From Patescibacteria group bacterium (GTDB lineage Bacteria; Patescibacteriota; UBA1384; CAILIB01), in assembly GCA_022842085.1 (NCBI GenBank), contig JALHQF010000035.1, positions 1 to 5,768 on the forward strand: a DNA stretch of 5,768 nucleotides. The letters run 5' to 3'. Positions 1-4,805 of this stretch are shown here, in pieces; the stretch's first letter is position 1; every line of letters begins with the position of its first letter. The position numbers and the translations under genes were made by a program. Under the pieces are notes generated by a model. That model saw only the letters and a program-made list of their open reading frames with translations. It ran no database searches and was not told the DNA's origin.

Positions 1-2
1 AC

Positions 3-248
3 GCCAAGGGTAAGGATGACAGCAGCAACAACTGGTTCATCGCCCTATTCAACCCGGAGGGATTCCACTCTAATCACCACCTCTTTAGCTGGGCTGCTAA
101 CCACGGCATCCTCTGGTGGGAGCGCATGCTCGACCATACTGCCAATCTCCTCTGGCTTTTCGAGAAGGTTGGTTTGGTCTGGGATGTGCGTTGGGTAACG
201 CGTGCTGAGCTCGAGCAGATGAAGCGCCGCCTTGCGGCAGCAAGCTAA
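3..248 (+). CDS. Fatty-acid (acyl-CoA type) desaturase, C-terminal fragment
   Basis: Partial gene: the 5' part lies before the window, and 81 codons of frame 3 run to a TAA. The fragment carries the third histidine box of membrane-bound desaturases, seen as EGFHSNHH (His22, His25 and His26 of the fragment). It is followed by a WWE segment and the hydrophobic stretch LLWLFEKVGLVWDVRW, which matches the usual tail of delta-9 acyl-CoA desaturases, where GLxWDV follows the last box. In this family the histidine boxes hold a di-iron centre that inserts a double bond into a fatty-acyl chain at the membrane; the other two boxes would lie upstream. The final residues are a basic tail (EQMKRRLAAAS). 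A strong terminator starts 3 bases after the stop, so this is the last gene of its transcript. The desaturase superfamily is clear, but substrate and regiospecificity cannot be read from this piece. Confidence 0.8.
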   Translation, partial: AKGKDDSSNNWFIALFNPEGFHSNHHLFSWAANHGILWWERMLDHTANLLWLFEKVGLVWDVRWVTRAELEQMKRRLAAAS

Positions 249-250
249 CA

Positions 251-279
251 AGCGGACCACCTCAGGTGGTCCGCTTTTT
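251..279 (+). terminator. Intrinsic terminator after the desaturase gene
   Basis: Perfect 11-bp stem AGCGGACCACC / GGTGGTCCGCT with a TCA loop, followed by a run of five T. It begins 3 bases after the desaturase stop. The prfB extended -10 box begins 2 bases after the T run, so the terminator fills the whole upstream half of the prfB promoter region. Confidence 0.93.
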
Positions 280-280
280 C

Positions 281-289
281 TGCTAGGCT
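281..289 (+). promoter_or_regulatory. Extended -10 promoter of prfB, leaderless configuration
   Basis: TGCTAGGCT fits an extended -10 element (TGnTAnnnT). It ends only 6 bases before the prfB ATG, so transcription should begin at or next to the A of the ATG. No good -35 box is present at the right distance, because that place is taken by the terminator hairpin; extended -10 promoters can work without one. No SD sequence precedes the ATG. The same TGCTAG core recurs before rplA and rplJ. Confidence 0.5.
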
Positions 290-295
290 TCAGCT

Positions 296-1369
296 ATGCA
301 GCCTCAGGAGCTTAAGCAACGGTACGAACAGCTGCGGCCAAGCCTCAAGGTGGACGAGGTTTCGGCGCGCCTCAAAGAATTGCGGCGGTTCACGAGTGCG
401 GCAGACCTCTGGAGCAACCAAGAAGAGGCGGTGGCTCTCACGACTGAGCAGGCAGCCCTTGAGAAGCAGCTCGAGCAGGTTGAGGAGGTGGAAACCCTCA
501 TCGAGCTCATCAACGAGCTAGGAGAAGATGATCTCCAGCTGCTGGAGCAGGGGATTCGTACTCTAGAGGCGGTAACACTCCTCTCCGGAGGGCACGATAC
601 CCATGGTGCACTCATATCCGTCCACGCAGGGACGGGTGGTACTGATGCCATGGACTGGGCTCAGATGCTGGAGCGCATGTACCTACGGTTTATTGAATCT
701 GGCAGCAGCGAGCTTCCCGAACGCCGCACCCTTGGCATAGACCGCAGTAGCTGGAAGGTTGAGCTCGTAGATCGCCGAGAGGGTGAAGAGGCAGGGATCA
801 AAGAAGTAGTATTCCAGGTTACCGGCCGCTACGCGTACGGGCTGCTGAAGGGAGAGGCGGGGGTGCATCGCCTGGTTCGCATCTCACCATTTGGTGGTAA
901 GGACCTGCGGCAAACGAGCTTTGCCCTGGTGCAGGTAGTGCCGATGCTCCCACCAAGTGAAACGCCGAAGCTCAACGAGGCCGAGCTCCAAATCGATGTC
1001 TACCGAGCGGGCGGCGCCGGTGGGCAGCACGTCAACACCACTAACTCTGCTGTGCGCATTACGCACCTCCCGACAGGCCTCGTGGTAGCGGTACAGAACG
1101 AGCGTTCGCAGCACCAGAACAAGGCTGTTGCGCTCTCGATTCTGGCCAGCAAGCTCGCACGACTCCAAGAGCTCAAGGACGCGGAGGAGCTGGCAACCTT
1201 GCGTGGAGAGTTTCGTGAAGGCACCTGGGGCAACCAGATTCGCTCCTACGTCCTTCAGCCGTACCAAATGGTGAAAGACCTGCGCACCCAGGTTGAGACG
1301 AGCGATGTCCAGGGGGTGCTCGATGGTGGACTCAAGCCGTTCCTTGAAGCCCAGCTGTATGAGCGCTAA
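296..1369 (+). CDS. prfB: Peptide chain release factor 2 (RF2)
   Basis: Class-I release factor of 357 residues that recognises UGA and UAA stop codons in the ribosomal A site and triggers release of the finished peptide. Residues 1-95 form the N-terminal helical domain. The codon-recognition tripeptide SPF, specific to RF2, is at 197-199 (RISPFGG), and the catalytic GGQ is at 242-244 in AGGAGGQHVNTT. The end (LDGGLKPFLEAQL) is typical. The gene is read in one frame: the CTT-TGA programmed frameshift known from many prfB genes is absent, so this autoregulation is missing. Compared with E. coli RF2 from memory, there is an insertion of roughly 15 residues around 134-150, between the ERMYLR and EGEEAGIK segments. 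The ATG at 296 is chosen because it gives the full N-terminal domain and sits directly behind the extended -10 box. First gene of an operon with ybaB and pth. Confidence 0.96.
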   Translation: MQPQELKQRYEQLRPSLKVDEVSARLKELRRFTSAADLWSNQEEAVALTTEQAALEKQLEQVEEVETLIELINELGEDDLQLLEQGIRTLEAVTLLSGGHDTHGALISVHAGTGGTDAMDWAQMLERMYLRFIESGSSELPERRTLGIDRSSWKVELVDRREGEEAGIKEVVFQVTGRYAYGLLKGEAGVHRLVRISPFGGKDLRQTSFALVQVVPMLPPSETPKLNEAELQIDVYRAGGAGGQHVNTTNSAVRITHLPTGLVVAVQNERSQHQNKAVALSILASKLARLQELKDAEELATLRGEFREGTWGNQIRSYVLQPYQMVKDLRTQVETSDVQGVLDGGLKPFLEAQLYER

Positions 1370-1378
1370 GGTGAGCCT

Positions 1379-1693
1379 ATGTCGAATGCATTCTCCAAAG
1401 CCCGTGATACCTACGATCTTGCCAAAAAGGCCCGCGCCCTCCAGAAAGAGCTCAAAAGCACCGAAGTAGAAGTAGCAAGCTCGAATGGCGAGGTTTCAGT
1501 GGTTTTTAACGGCGAACAGCGTATGGTGAGCGTTTCTATTGGTGAGAGCTACCTGAGCCCCGACAAGAAGCGCGATCTCGAGAAAGAGCTGCTCAACGTG
1601 ATTGGGCAGGCAATCAGTAAGTCGCAGGCTATTGCTACCGAGCAGATGAAGAAGATTGCCGGAGACCTTAAGCTGCCCCAGGGGCTCTTCTGA
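1379..1693 (+). CDS. ybaB: YbaB/EbfC family nucleoid-associated protein
   Basis: A 104-residue protein of the YbaB/EbfC family: small homodimeric DNA-binding proteins that coat the nucleoid and are often found near recombination genes. Seen here: an N-terminal helix rich in Lys and Ala (KARDTYDLAKKARALQKELK, 8-27); a central beta part with the family signature GEVSVVFNGEQRMVSVSI (37-54); and a C-terminal helical part with DLEKELLNVIGQAISKSQ and EQMKKIAGDL. Length is normal for the family. The gene starts 9 bases after the prfB stop and has an SD-like AAGGTGAG ending 3 bases before the ATG, unlike the first gene of the operon. Its TGA overlaps the ATG of pth by one base, suggesting translational coupling. 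Family assignment is firm; the cellular role is inferred from the family only. Confidence 0.92.
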   Translation: MSNAFSKARDTYDLAKKARALQKELKSTEVEVASSNGEVSVVFNGEQRMVSVSIGESYLSPDKKRDLEKELLNVIGQAISKSQAIATEQMKKIAGDLKLPQGLF

Positions 1694-2253
1694 TGCGTAT
1701 TTTGGCCGGATTGGGGAATCCTGGAGCCAAGTACCAAGAAACTCGCCACAACGCTGGGTGGTGGATTCTAGAGGCTCTGGGAGCCACTTCCGACTGGCAT
1801 GCCGTTCAAGGTTGCGAGGTAGCGCGTCATGGTGAGCATCTCTTGGTAAAGCCGGGTGGCTACATGAATGAAACCGGAAAATTCTTGGCTGCACTGGCAC
1901 GTTTCTACAAGGTTGAACCGGCAGATGTGCTTGTAGTGTGTGACGATGTGTACCAGCCTGCTGGAAGCGCTCGGTTGCGAGCAGGTGGAGGAGATGGTGG
2001 TCATAACGGTCTCAAGTCGGTAATTCAGCACCTAGGATCCGGTTTTTTGGTGTGCAAAGTGGGGGTAGGGCCGTTTCCGCAGGATCCTGCCGATCGCGAA
2101 CGTCACGCACCCTTGGATGATTTTGTGCTCACCAAGCTGCCGCGTGGCGAACGCGAGAAGGTAATGAAGCTTCGTGGACAGCTAGAGCCGCTTCTGCTAG
2201 GGTGGCTCGAGAGCGGTACCTGGGAAGCCCAGACCGTTCACCTCAAGCAGTAA
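1693..2253 (+). CDS. pth: Peptidyl-tRNA hydrolase
   Basis: Cytosolic esterase of 186 residues that frees tRNA from peptidyl-tRNA dropped by stalled ribosomes, an essential recycling step. All active-site motifs of the bacterial Pth family are present: GLGNPG (6-11) with Asn9; TRHNAG with the catalytic His19; KPGGYMNETG with Asn59; CDD with Asp84 in the position of the catalytic Asp; and GGHNGLKS (102-109) with His104 and Asn105. The loop after Asp84 reads DVYQPAG instead of the more usual DLDLPxG, a mild divergence outside the catalytic residues. Length is close to the usual 185-195. The start overlaps the ybaB stop (TGATG), with AGGGG about 9 bases upstream as SD. The last 80 bases also carry the rplA promoter (2175-2203). 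No terminator is seen after the stop, so operon transcripts may also run into rplA. Confidence 0.96.
   Translation: MRILAGLGNPGAKYQETRHNAGWWILEALGATSDWHAVQGCEVARHGEHLLVKPGGYMNETGKFLAALARFYKVEPADVLVVCDDVYQPAGSARLRAGGGDGGHNGLKSVIQHLGSGFLVCKVGVGPFPQDPADRERHAPLDDFVLTKLPRGEREKVMKLRGQLEPLLLGWLESGTWEAQTVHLKQ
2175..2203 (+). promoter_or_regulatory. Promoter of rplA inside the 3' end of pth
   Basis: TGGACA (2175-2180, five of six matches to TTGACA), a 17-base spacer, and TAGGGT (2198-2203) with an extended TGc directly before it. Transcription is expected near 2210, giving a leader of about 84 bases before the rplA ATG that contains the L1-binding hairpin. Confidence 0.6.
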
Positions 2254-2255
2254 CC

Positions 2256-2282
2256 GTGGGAGGCTTCGGCCGTTTGTACCAC
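2256..2282 (+). promoter_or_regulatory. L1 autoregulatory site in the rplA leader, mimic of 23S rRNA helix 76/77
   Basis: The leader folds as GTGG (2256-2259) paired with CCAC (2279-2282), an asymmetric internal loop (GA opposite GTTTGTA), and GGC (2262-2264) paired with GCC (2269-2271) closed by a UUCG tetraloop. The L1 site in E. coli 23S rRNA, as remembered, has the same plan: GGUGG-GA-GGCU opposite AGCC-G...UA-CCACC. The 5' strand GUGGGAGGC is identical, and the 3' side keeps GCC-G and UA-CCACC. Free L1 should bind here when rRNA is lacking and block its own synthesis, as known for L1 in bacteria and archaea. The site ends 11 bases before the ATG. Confidence 0.8.
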
Positions 2283-2293
2283 CATCAATCCTT

Positions 2294-3031
2294 ATGGAAG
2301 AACTCATCGAAGTAACCCCAGAAGAGACGCCTAAGAAGCGCCGCACTTCTACATCGGAAAAAGCGAAGGCCGCGGCTGCAGCTCGCGCCGAAGCACCAGA
2401 AGCCGCAGAAGCACCGCTAGCGCCTGCCAAGCGTGCTCTCGATCCGCTCCGCCTGCGTGGCAAGCGTTACCGTGCCGAAGTGGCCAAGGTTGATCGCAGT
2501 AAGAAGTACTCGCTCGAAGAGGCAATCGCCCTTGTGCAGGCCACGAGTAGCGTGAAGTTTGATGCCTCCGTAGAGGTGCACGTTCAGATTAAGAACGACG
2601 GGGTGCGCGGTACCCTTGACCTCCCGCATGGCACCGGAAAGATCAAGAAGGTGGCGGTTGCTACCGACGAGGTAATCGATCAGATTGCTGCCGGCAAGTT
2701 TGACTTCGATGTGCTCCTGGCTACTCCAGCTCAGATGCCGAAGCTTGCCAAGTTTGCCCGAACGCTTGGGCCAAAGGGCATCATGCCATCGCCAAAGGCT
2801 GGCACGGTGGTGGATAAGCCAGAGGAGGCTATGGCCGCATTCGCTGGCGGTCGCGTTGAGTACCGTGCTGACAAAACCAGGGTCGTGCACCTTGGTGTTG
2901 GTCGCGTGAGCTTTGCGCCTGCCCAGATTAAGGAAAACATCGAGGCGCTGCTGGAGGTGCTCCAGAGTGCTCGTATTCTCTCTGTGTCGCTTGCATCAAG
3001 CATGGGGCCAGGGGTAAAAGTGCAGCTGTAG
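2294..3031 (+). CDS. rplA: Large ribosomal subunit protein L1, compact form with N-terminal extension
   Basis: L1 binds 23S rRNA, forms the mobile L1 stalk that guides deacylated tRNA out of the E site, and represses its own mRNA. The protein has 245 residues. Residues 1-55 are an extension of low complexity, rich in Glu, Ala, Lys and Pro, not found in E. coli L1. The core runs from about 56 to the end, with hallmarks KYSLEEAIALV (71-81), LPHGTGK (110-116), FDVLLATPAQM, LGPKGIMPSPKAGTV (158-172) and SSMGPGVKV (235-243). The core is only about 190 residues against about 230 in E. coli. Domain II goes from HGTGKIKKVAVATDE straight to VIDQIAAGKFDFDV, lacking the roughly 20-residue EAAKAAGA...EDL segment, and the GIDxxKSDQ segment is also shortened. 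Such compact L1 proteins fit CPR bacteria, an inference. No SD lies near the ATG; no upstream in-frame start exists. Confidence 0.95.
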   Translation: MEELIEVTPEETPKKRRTSTSEKAKAAAAARAEAPEAAEAPLAPAKRALDPLRLRGKRYRAEVAKVDRSKKYSLEEAIALVQATSSVKFDASVEVHVQIKNDGVRGTLDLPHGTGKIKKVAVATDEVIDQIAAGKFDFDVLLATPAQMPKLAKFARTLGPKGIMPSPKAGTVVDKPEEAMAAFAGGRVEYRADKTRVVHLGVGRVSFAPAQIKENIEALLEVLQSARILSVSLASSMGPGVKVQL

Positions 3032-3048
3032 ACTGCTGCGCGACAGGA

Positions 3049-3074
3049 AAAGGCGCCCTGTACGGGGCGCCTTT
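3049..3074. terminator. Bidirectional intrinsic terminator between rplA and the convergent orphan gene
   Basis: Perfect 10-bp stem AAAGGCGCCC (3049-3058) / GGGCGCCTTT (3065-3074) with a 6-base loop. On the + strand the T run is short (TTT-C-TT), ending rplA 17 bases after its stop. On the - strand the stem is followed by TTTT, ending the orphan gene 5 bases after its TAA at 3080-3082. One hairpin serves both convergent transcripts. Confidence 0.85.
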
Positions 3075-3079
3075 CTTGG

Positions 3080-3511
3080 TTAGTTCGCGTACGGACAGCC
3101 GAGGATGAGCTGAAACGCACCGTTCTTGTGGGCAATGCGAAACCAGGGCTGAACCTGGTTGATGTCTCGAGTGCGGAGACGACGACAGAGGATGGAAAAG
3201 AACCACTCCCAGTTCCAAGCGGAGCGAGACGGGCACCTACTAAAGGCGACATCAATGCGGTTCGCGCGTCTCACTTCGTAGGCTTGGAGTCCGTAGAGAC
3301 TACCGCAACCCTCTAGAAACTCAATCAGCTCTGTGAGCGAAAGTCGCCGGCGGCTCACAAGGTCTTCAGTGTAGAGCTCCCAGGCTTCGGTTGTGCGGAA
3401 GTCGTTGAGGTGAATTTTTCCTCCGAAGGAAGTCATGACAGCCGCAATGAGGATGAGTTCGTCAAACTCGGTGATCCCGAGTCTTTCCATTTCGGCTTGG
3501 ATAACGTTCAT
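3080..3511 (-). CDS. Orphan protein of unknown function between rplA and rplJ
   Basis: A 143-residue protein I do not recognise. The N-terminal half looks helical (MERLGITEFDELILIAAVMTSFGG; RRRLSLTELIEFLEGCGSLYGLQAYEV). The second half is rich in Trp and Arg (SAWNWEWFFSILCRRLRTRD; VQPWFRIAHKNGAFQLILGCPYAN), a soluble-looking alpha/beta mix with no signal peptide or clear membrane span. It contains five Cys (69, 93, 109, 139 and none paired as a CxxC motif by eye), so no metal site is claimed. Support for a real gene: an intact reading frame filling the gap between two ribosomal units, ordinary codon mix, an extended -10 element ending 9 bases before the ATG at 3511, and a terminator right after the stop. 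No SD is present. An alternative start is the ATG at 3490 (Met8). The gene interrupts the usual rplA-rplJ neighbourhood. Function unknown. Confidence 0.65.
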   Translation of the reverse strand: MNVIQAEMERLGITEFDELILIAAVMTSFGGKIHLNDFRTTEAWELYTEDLVSRRRLSLTELIEFLEGCGSLYGLQAYEVRRANRIDVAFSRCPSRSAWNWEWFFSILCRRLRTRDINQVQPWFRIAHKNGAFQLILGCPYAN

Positions 3512-3520
3512 AGTGCTGCA

Positions 3521-3549
3521 CTACTACCAGATTCCTCAGCGCTTGTATA
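3521..3549 (-). promoter_or_regulatory. Promoter of the orphan gene, near-leaderless
   Basis: Read on the - strand: TATACA (3549-3544, four of six matches to TTGACA), a 17-base spacer, and TAGTAG (3526-3521) preceded by TGg, an extended -10 element. Nine bases separate it from the ATG at 3511, so the message should start 0-3 bases before the start codon. Its -35 box shares six bases with the rplJ -35 region on the other strand. Confidence 0.45.
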
Positions 3550-3571
3550 GGAGTACCATCTTTGCTAGTAT
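3543..3571 (+). promoter_or_regulatory. Promoter of the rplJ-rplL operon
   Basis: TTGTAT (3543-3548), a 17-base spacer, and TAGTAT (3566-3571) with extended TGc at 3563-3565. Transcription is expected at about 3576-3578, exactly where the first arm of the L10 leader structure begins. This agreement supports both calls. Confidence 0.7.
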
Positions 3572-3575
3572 CCAC

Positions 3576-3648
3576 CTGTTCCACAGACCGTAGGCATCCA
3601 TAAGCCCTACCGAGGAGCAGCACAACCTTTCGGGCACGCTGTACCTCG
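3576..3648 (+). promoter_or_regulatory. L10 leader: L10(L12)4-binding arm and antiterminator
   Basis: The leader carries the conserved core of L10 leaders, AGACCGTAGG (3585-3594) and CCTACCGAGG (3606-3615). GTAGG pairs with CCTAC, and a kink-turn-like internal loop lies below. An outer stem CTGTTCC (3576-3582) / GGAGCAG (3614-3620) closes the arm with 7 pairs, one of them U-G. A competing stem pairs CGAGG-A-GCAGC (3611-3621) with GCTGT-A-CCTCG (3638-3648): ten pairs around one A-A mismatch. This second stem takes the first three bases of the terminator stem (3646-3648), so it acts as antiterminator. Known for Bacillus subtilis rplJL: L10(L12)4 binding stabilises the first arm and so favours termination. 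The same logic is inferred here. Confidence 0.82.
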
Positions 3649-3675
3649 CTTGTGGTTACACCCAAGCGAATTTTT
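3646..3675 (+). terminator. Attenuator terminator in the rplJ leader
   Basis: TCGCTTG (3646-3652) pairs with CAAGCGA (3663-3669). A bulged T (3653), three more pairs (GGT/ACC) and a TAC loop follow, and then A and five T (3670-3675). It sits 10 bases upstream of the rplJ ATG, inside the message leader, so it is a conditional terminator rather than a gene end. Its lower three pairs are lost when the antiterminator forms. Confidence 0.78.
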
Positions 3676-3685
3676 CATAACCGTC

Positions 3686-4216
3686 ATGCCCAAGACGAAA
3701 GCCCAAAAGACGGCGCTGCTCCAGAGCTACACCGAGCATATCGGTAGCGCGCAGTCGGTGGTGATTGTTTCTACAACTGGCATTAAAGTGTCAGACATTG
3801 AGGCAATCCGGGACGCCATTTACCCCCAGGGGCTTACGCTCCAGGTGGCAAAGAACAGCCTCCTTAAGCTCGCGCTCGCCGAGCACAAGGTAGAGGGGGT
3901 TCCCGCCGAGGTTCTCGACCAACCAATTGCGCTGCTCTACAGCAAAGAGGATCCAATCGCTGGCCCAAAGACCATCAAGGAATTTGGCAAAAAGATTGAG
4001 ACCCTTACCGTTCTAGGTGGCATCACCGAAGGTGCGTTCATTACGCCTGCACAGGTAAAGGCCTACGCCGACCTGCCAAGCCGCGAACAGCTCCTGGGTC
4101 AGCTCGTGGGTACGCTCCAAGCTCCAATTTCTGGAATGGTCAACGTACTTGCCGGCAACCTCCGCGGTCTCGTAACCGTGCTCGGCGCCATCAAGGACCA
4201 AAAGGCAGCTGCCTAA
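3686..4216 (+). CDS. rplJ: Large ribosomal subunit protein L10 (uL10)
   Basis: L10 anchors the L7/L12 dimers to the GTPase-associated centre of the 50S subunit and, as the L10(L12)4 complex, represses its own operon. The protein has 176 residues, close to the bacterial norm. The N-terminal rRNA-binding domain starts MPKTKAQKTALLQSYTEHI and contains VVIVSTTGIKVSDIEAIRD and the typical VAKNSLLKLAL. The C-terminal helix that binds L12 is GTLQAPISGMVNVLAGNLRGLVTVLGAIKDQ. The ATG at 3686 is chosen because translation from the in-frame TTG at 3650 would add 12 residues encoded by the terminator hairpin and unlike L10. No SD precedes the ATG; the bases before it are the T run of the attenuator. It lies 34 bases before rplL. 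The leader (3576-3675) indicates control by transcription attenuation. Confidence 0.97.
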   Translation: MPKTKAQKTALLQSYTEHIGSAQSVVIVSTTGIKVSDIEAIRDAIYPQGLTLQVAKNSLLKLALAEHKVEGVPAEVLDQPIALLYSKEDPIAGPKTIKEFGKKIETLTVLGGITEGAFITPAQVKAYADLPSREQLLGQLVGTLQAPISGMVNVLAGNLRGLVTVLGAIKDQKAAA

Positions 4217-4250
4217 TTCACCCTTTCTCGTTTTTTAACCTGTACATACC

Positions 4251-4640
4251 ATGGCTGACAGCAAGTTTGCCAAGCTCATCGAGCAGATTGAAACCCTTTC
4301 TGTTCTCGAACTGAGCGAGCTCGTAAAGGAGCTTGAAGAGAAGTTCGGCGTTTCTGCCGCTGCTCCAATGATGATGGGCGCAATGCCTATGGCTGGAGGC
4401 GCCGAAGCCGCACCTGCCGAAGAGAAGACCAGTTTCACCGTTGTACTTGCCGCCGCAGGCGACAACAAGATCAACGCGATTAAGGCGGTTCGTGAAGTCC
4501 GCCCAGACCTTGGTCTGAAGGAGGCGAAGGACCTCGTTGATGAGGCTCCAAAGAACGTTCTTGAGAACGTGAAGAAGGAAGAGGCAGACGCTGTCGTTGA
4601 GAAGCTCAAGGCTGCCGGCGTAACCGTAGAGGTTAAGTAA
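4251..4640 (+). CDS. rplL: Large ribosomal subunit protein L7/L12 (bL12)
   Basis: The multicopy stalk protein that recruits and stimulates the translation GTPases. The 129 residues show the standard plan: an N-terminal dimerisation and L10-binding domain (1-36, LIEQIETLSVLELSELVKELEEKFGV); a flexible Ala/Met/Gly/Pro-rich hinge (about 37-58); and a globular C-terminal domain (59-129) with KTSFTVVLAAAGDNKINAIKAVRE, the factor-binding stretch GLKEAKDLVDEAPK (88-101) and the ending AAGVTVEVK. Second gene of the rplJ operon. No SD is seen in the 34-base gap, which is pyrimidine-rich with a T6 run; this is odd for the ribosomal protein needed in the highest copy number. A terminator follows 21 bases after the stop; rpoB does not follow. 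Confidence 0.98.
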   Translation: MADSKFAKLIEQIETLSVLELSELVKELEEKFGVSAAAPMMMGAMPMAGGAEAAPAEEKTSFTVVLAAAGDNKINAIKAVREVRPDLGLKEAKDLVDEAPKNVLENVKKEEADAVVEKLKAAGVTVEVK

Positions 4641-4658
4641 GCACCTGCGTTTCGCAAG

Positions 4659-4682
4659 AAGCCACCCGCAAGGGTGGTTTTT
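4659..4682 (+). terminator. Intrinsic terminator of the rplJ-rplL operon
   Basis: CCACCC (4662-4667) / GGGTGG (4672-4677) with a GCAA tetraloop, extended by AAG/TTT pairing, and a T run at 4678-4682. A small preceding hairpin, TGCG-TTT-CGCA (4646-4656), may help protect the 3' end. Confidence 0.9.
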
Positions 4683-4713
4683 GCTTTCTGTGTAGTGAAT
4701 CCCAGAGAACATG

Positions 4714-4739
4714 AAAAGGCCTCAGCGAGCTGAGACCTT
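4714..4739 (-). terminator. Intrinsic terminator of the - strand small RNA
   Basis: On the - strand, AAGGTCTCAG (4739-4730) pairs with CTGAGGCCTT (4725-4716) over ten pairs including one U-G, with a CTCG loop, ending in a T run at 4717-4714. The T run is short, but no - strand gene lies beyond it; the next element is the convergent rplL terminator. Confidence 0.65.
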
Positions 4740-4800
4740 ATCTATGTACTCGTTTTGCTTGGCCGAAGCTTCCGCAAACGAAGTAAACTTCACGAGTACC
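4714..4800 (-). ncRNA. Probable small structured RNA (three-way junction), antiparallel between rplL and tgt
   Basis: Read on the - strand, RNA of about 86 bases from about 4799. P1: GTACTCGT (4799-4792) pairs perfectly with ACGAGTAC (4753-4746). Inside it lie P2, GAAG-TTTA-CTTC (4791-4780), and P3, TTTGC (4778-4774) / GCAAA (4758-4754), topped by a GGAA/CAA internal loop and GC-UUCG-GC. Only one base (4779) of the junction is unpaired. The predicted transcription start falls on the first base of P1, and a terminator follows 6 bases after it. I do not recognise the family; it is not tRNA, tmRNA, SRP RNA or a known riboswitch by eye. A 23-codon frame starting GTG (4793-4791) and ending TGA inside the terminator overlaps it, so a microprotein gene is the main alternative. 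Confidence 0.55.
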
Positions 4801-4805
4801 TTGCT

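Noticed and set aside
296..330. Programmed frameshift site in prfB (AGGAG-CTT resembles the known signal)
   Set aside because: There is no TGA after CTT, and the frame is open from the ATG to the end.
2259..2263. GGAGG as SD of rplA
   Set aside because: It is about 30 bases before the ATG and is paired inside the L1 site; it is explained by rRNA mimicry.
3462..3665. 67-codon - strand frame across the rplJ leader
   Set aside because: It runs antisense through the promoter and attenuator structures, overlaps the orphan gene and has no start signals.
3650..3681. TTGTGG / CATAAC as a leaderless promoter right before rplJ
   Set aside because: The spacer would be 20 bases and only 4 bases would separate the -10 from the ATG. 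The same bases form the terminator, and a better promoter exists at 3543-3571.
3650..3685. In-frame TTG at 3650 as an earlier start for rplJ
   Set aside because: It would add 12 residues encoded by the attenuator hairpin and unlike L10; the family N-terminus MPKTKAQK begins at the ATG at 3686.
4746..4799. SRP RNA, because of GGAAG and GCCAAG in the - strand RNA
   Set aside because: The GGAA tetraloop with its flanking helix and the symmetric loop of SRP helix 8 do not form; GGAA lies in an internal loop and UUCG is the cap.
4746..4799. Hammerhead ribozyme as explanation for the three-way junction
   Set aside because: The conserved core (CUGAUGA and GAAA at the junction) is missing.
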